7,095 nt of DNA from the NCBI GenBank assembly GCA_002299465.1, contig DBNX01000010.1:1422-8516 (forward strand), written 5' to 3'. Position numbers and translations under genes: made by a program. The stretch comes from Patescibacteria group bacterium UBA661 (GTDB taxonomy: Bacteria > Patescibacteriota > Minisyncoccia > Phycocordibacterales > UBA918). Of the stretch, positions 6,151 through 7,095 are shown one piece after another (position 1 is the stretch's first letter; the number at the start of each line of letters is the position of its first letter). The notes below the pieces were generated by a model. That model had not been told where the DNA came from. It did no database searches and saw only the letters and a program-made list of their open reading frames with translations.

Positions 6151-6286
6151 AATAAAGTTGTGATGTTATCGGCTATAATTTTGATTTTACCTCATTTGCG
6201 AACAAAACCAAAAGCCGAAAAGTCTACTTAGATGCCGTGTAGACAATTAGCAATCTTTTGGTCAACCCCCGTCATTTTTTGATATA

Positions 6287-6315
6287 TGGACAAAAAATTA
6301 TAATTATGTTATAAT
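6287..6315 (+). promoter_or_regulatory. Strong promoter of the ClpP-like gene
   Basis: -35 TGGACA (6287-6292; five of six) and perfect -10 TATAAT (6310-6315) are 17 bp apart, with a TG extension at 6307-6308 (TGTTATAAT). AT-rich DNA lies upstream (TTTTTTGATATA). The predicted start near 6321-6324 gives a 5' UTR of about 47 nt, a real leader, unlike the phosphohexomutase gene. Confidence 0.75.
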
Positions 6316-6316
6316 T
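6296..6316 (+). promoter_or_regulatory. 8-bp dyad overlapping the -10 of the ClpP-like gene
   Basis: AATTATAA (6296-6303) and TTATAATT (6309-6316) are perfect inverted copies with a 5-bp centre. The right arm contains the -10 box and the left arm lies in the spacer, a position where a dimeric repressor could block RNA polymerase. It may be chance in AT-only DNA. Confidence 0.35.
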
Positions 6317-6357
6317 AAAAGGTACTGGCAGTTCTTCTCAACCCTGTCCTCTCTACT

Positions 6358-6363
6358 AAGGAG
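6358..6363 (+). promoter_or_regulatory. Shine-Dalgarno of the ClpP-like gene
   Basis: AAGGAG lies 6 nt before the ATG at 6370, near-ideal spacing, and fixes the start. It is the only convincing ribosome binding site in the window. Confidence 0.8.
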
Positions 6364-6369
6364 ATTCCC

Positions 6370-7002
6370 ATGTCCAAAAAAGACAAGCCCAGCGACCACA
6401 TCTTCGACGGAATGATGGGGCGTCGCACTGTAATTTTAAGCGGAGAAATCGACTACGACTCAACCAGTGCGGTGTGGCGGCACCTCCTCAGTCTGCAGAT
6501 GCAGTCGAACAACCCTATCAATCTCATCATCGACAGCGGTGGTGGTGGTATGAATTCCGCCCTACGGCTGTGTGATCTCATCACCACCATCCTGACGGCA
6601 CCGGTGCGGGGGATCGCCATCGGCGAATGTGGCTCAGCCGCGACGTTCATAATGTTGCACTGCCACGAACGAGTCGGGACGCCCTACTCTCGCTTCCTGA
6701 TTCATTCTGGAACACGAAGTGAAATTACTATCCCCATTAACCAGACCACCTCGGAGAACCTTGAACAACTTCTCCGTGATGTGAAGGCGACCGAGGAAAT
6801 GGTGGCGCGACTTTATATGAGCCGACTGACACCGAACAAATGGACGGCTCAGACGACAGATGCCGAGCGCCGCAATTTCGTGCAAAATCTGCTCAATCGA
6901 GGCGACCAACGCTTCGATGACTGGATGTCGGCCGAGGAAGCGGTCGGGATCGGACTGATCGAACGCGTGGTCAGAGACAAGCTCGACATCTTCACCCACT
7001 GA
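6370..7002 (+). CDS. Divergent ClpP-family serine protease subunit
   Basis: A 210-residue cytoplasmic protein of the ClpP/crotonase fold. Strand-helix landmarks match ClpP: VILSGEIDYDSTSAVWRHLL (21-40), IDSGGGGMNSA (54-64, aligned to the NSPGG oxyanion-hole loop), nucleophile GECGSAATF (85-93, Ser89), FLIHSGT (109-115, His112) and FDDWMSAEEAVGIGLIERV (182-200). The triad acid is probably Asp179, by alignment to E. coli ClpP DxERDRFLSAPEA. Length is like E. coli ClpP (207), but residues are redistributed: the His-to-Asp distance is 67 against about 49, implying a 16-18 residue insertion around 153-178. The Gly-rich segment after the His is replaced by SEITIPINQTTSEN. The N-terminus is short, with no obvious propeptide. 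It may form a Clp-type proteolytic chamber, or be an orphan or phage-like relative; no Clp ATPase gene is in view. GC is roughly 55%, higher than its neighbours. It is divergent from tyrS with its own promoter and terminator. Confidence 0.82.
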   Translation: MSKKDKPSDHIFDGMMGRRTVILSGEIDYDSTSAVWRHLLSLQMQSNNPINLIIDSGGGGMNSALRLCDLITTILTAPVRGIAIGECGSAATFIMLHCHERVGTPYSRFLIHSGTRSEITIPINQTTSENLEQLLRDVKATEEMVARLYMSRLTPNKWTAQTTDAERRNFVQNLLNRGDQRFDDWMSAEEAVGIGLIERVVRDKLDIFTH

Positions 7003-7025
7003 CCATTAACGCACCCCCGCCCCGG

Positions 7026-7067
7026 AAGCACCCCACTTCCCCATCTGGCGCTGGGGTGTTTCTTTTT
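7026..7067 (+). terminator. Rho-independent terminator of the ClpP-like gene
   Basis: CACCCCA (7029-7035) pairs with TGGGGTG (7052-7058). The stem can be extended by a G-U and two A-U pairs (7026-7028/7059-7061), and the T-rich run TTTCTTTTT (7059-7067) follows. The stem lies 26 bp after the TGA stop. The 16-nt loop is larger than usual, and GGAAG/CTTCC (7024-7028/7036-7040) offers a competing fold. Confidence 0.8.
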
Positions 7068-7095
7068 GAAAATTTCAACCACTGTGCACTAGAAG

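Noticed and set aside
6151..6286. Possible T-box riboswitch or promoter upstream of tyrS
   Set aside because: No TGGNACC T-box core or specifier stem could be found on the minus strand. A TTGACC at 6265-6260 has no matching -10 at the right spacing. The TCGGCT/AGCCGA inverted repeat (6169-6174/6213-6218) is only 6 bp with a long loop.
6634..6999. 121-codon open frame antisense to the ClpP-like gene
   Set aside because: It lies entirely inside a well-supported gene, has no recognisable motifs and no ribosome binding site. It is a by-product of the GC-rich codon use of the sense gene.
7000..7002. Recoded UGA, as in Gracilibacteria/Absconditabacteria
   Set aside because: Read-through of the TGA would translate through the terminator into a sequence with no family match, and the ClpP-like protein ends at its usual length, so UGA acts as stop.
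6849..7082. 77-codon minus-strand open frame across the end of the ClpP-like gene and its terminator
   Set aside because: It spans a clear terminator hairpin, has no family resemblance and overlaps the sense gene.

Overview
The window looks like a chromosomal piece of a Candidate Phyla Radiation (Patescibacteria) bacterium, most likely Parcubacteria-like. This is a by-eye assignment. It rests on the start of the 16S rRNA, which has a GGCGGCGTGGATGAGGCATG signature and a mismatch in the universal 27F site, on mostly Shine-Dalgarno-less genes, and on a reduced SurA-like protein. UGA appears to be an ordinary stop, since one gene ends in TGA just before a terminator. GC content is roughly 45-50% by sampled lines, apart from the AT-rich rRNA leader and a GC-richer last gene.

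Layout: positions 1-149 hold the 5' end of a 16S rRNA gene on the minus strand. Behind it lies a roughly 415-nt AT-rich, hairpin-rich leader with a good sigma70-type promoter at 572-599. Positions 600-729 carry an A-tract upstream region and a perfect 20-bp inverted repeat. Five minus-strand genes follow, read from high to low coordinate: tyrosyl-tRNA synthetase (tyrS), a CaCA-family Ca/Na antiporter, a phosphomannomutase/phosphoglucomutase, a TrmH/RlmB-like rRNA 2'-O-methyltransferase, and a membrane-anchored SurA-N protein without a prolyl isomerase domain. Their gaps are 91, 44, 72 and 87 bp. At least one gene, the phosphohexomutase, has a promoter so close to its ATG that its mRNA should be leaderless or nearly so.

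From 6287 onward a plus-strand unit stands apart. It has a near-consensus extended -10 promoter overlapping an 8-bp dyad, a strong Shine-Dalgarno, a divergent ClpP-family protease with an intact Ser-His-Asp triad, and an intrinsic terminator. It has higher GC and a different mode of translation initiation from its neighbours.

Functionally the minus-strand block is housekeeping (translation, rRNA modification, sugar-phosphate metabolism, ion exchange, extracytoplasmic folding). I see no defence system, CRISPR array, tRNA gene or mobile element. The least ordinary elements are the ClpP-like unit, the perfect hairpin before the rRNA operon, the long structured rRNA leader and the near-leaderless promoter.
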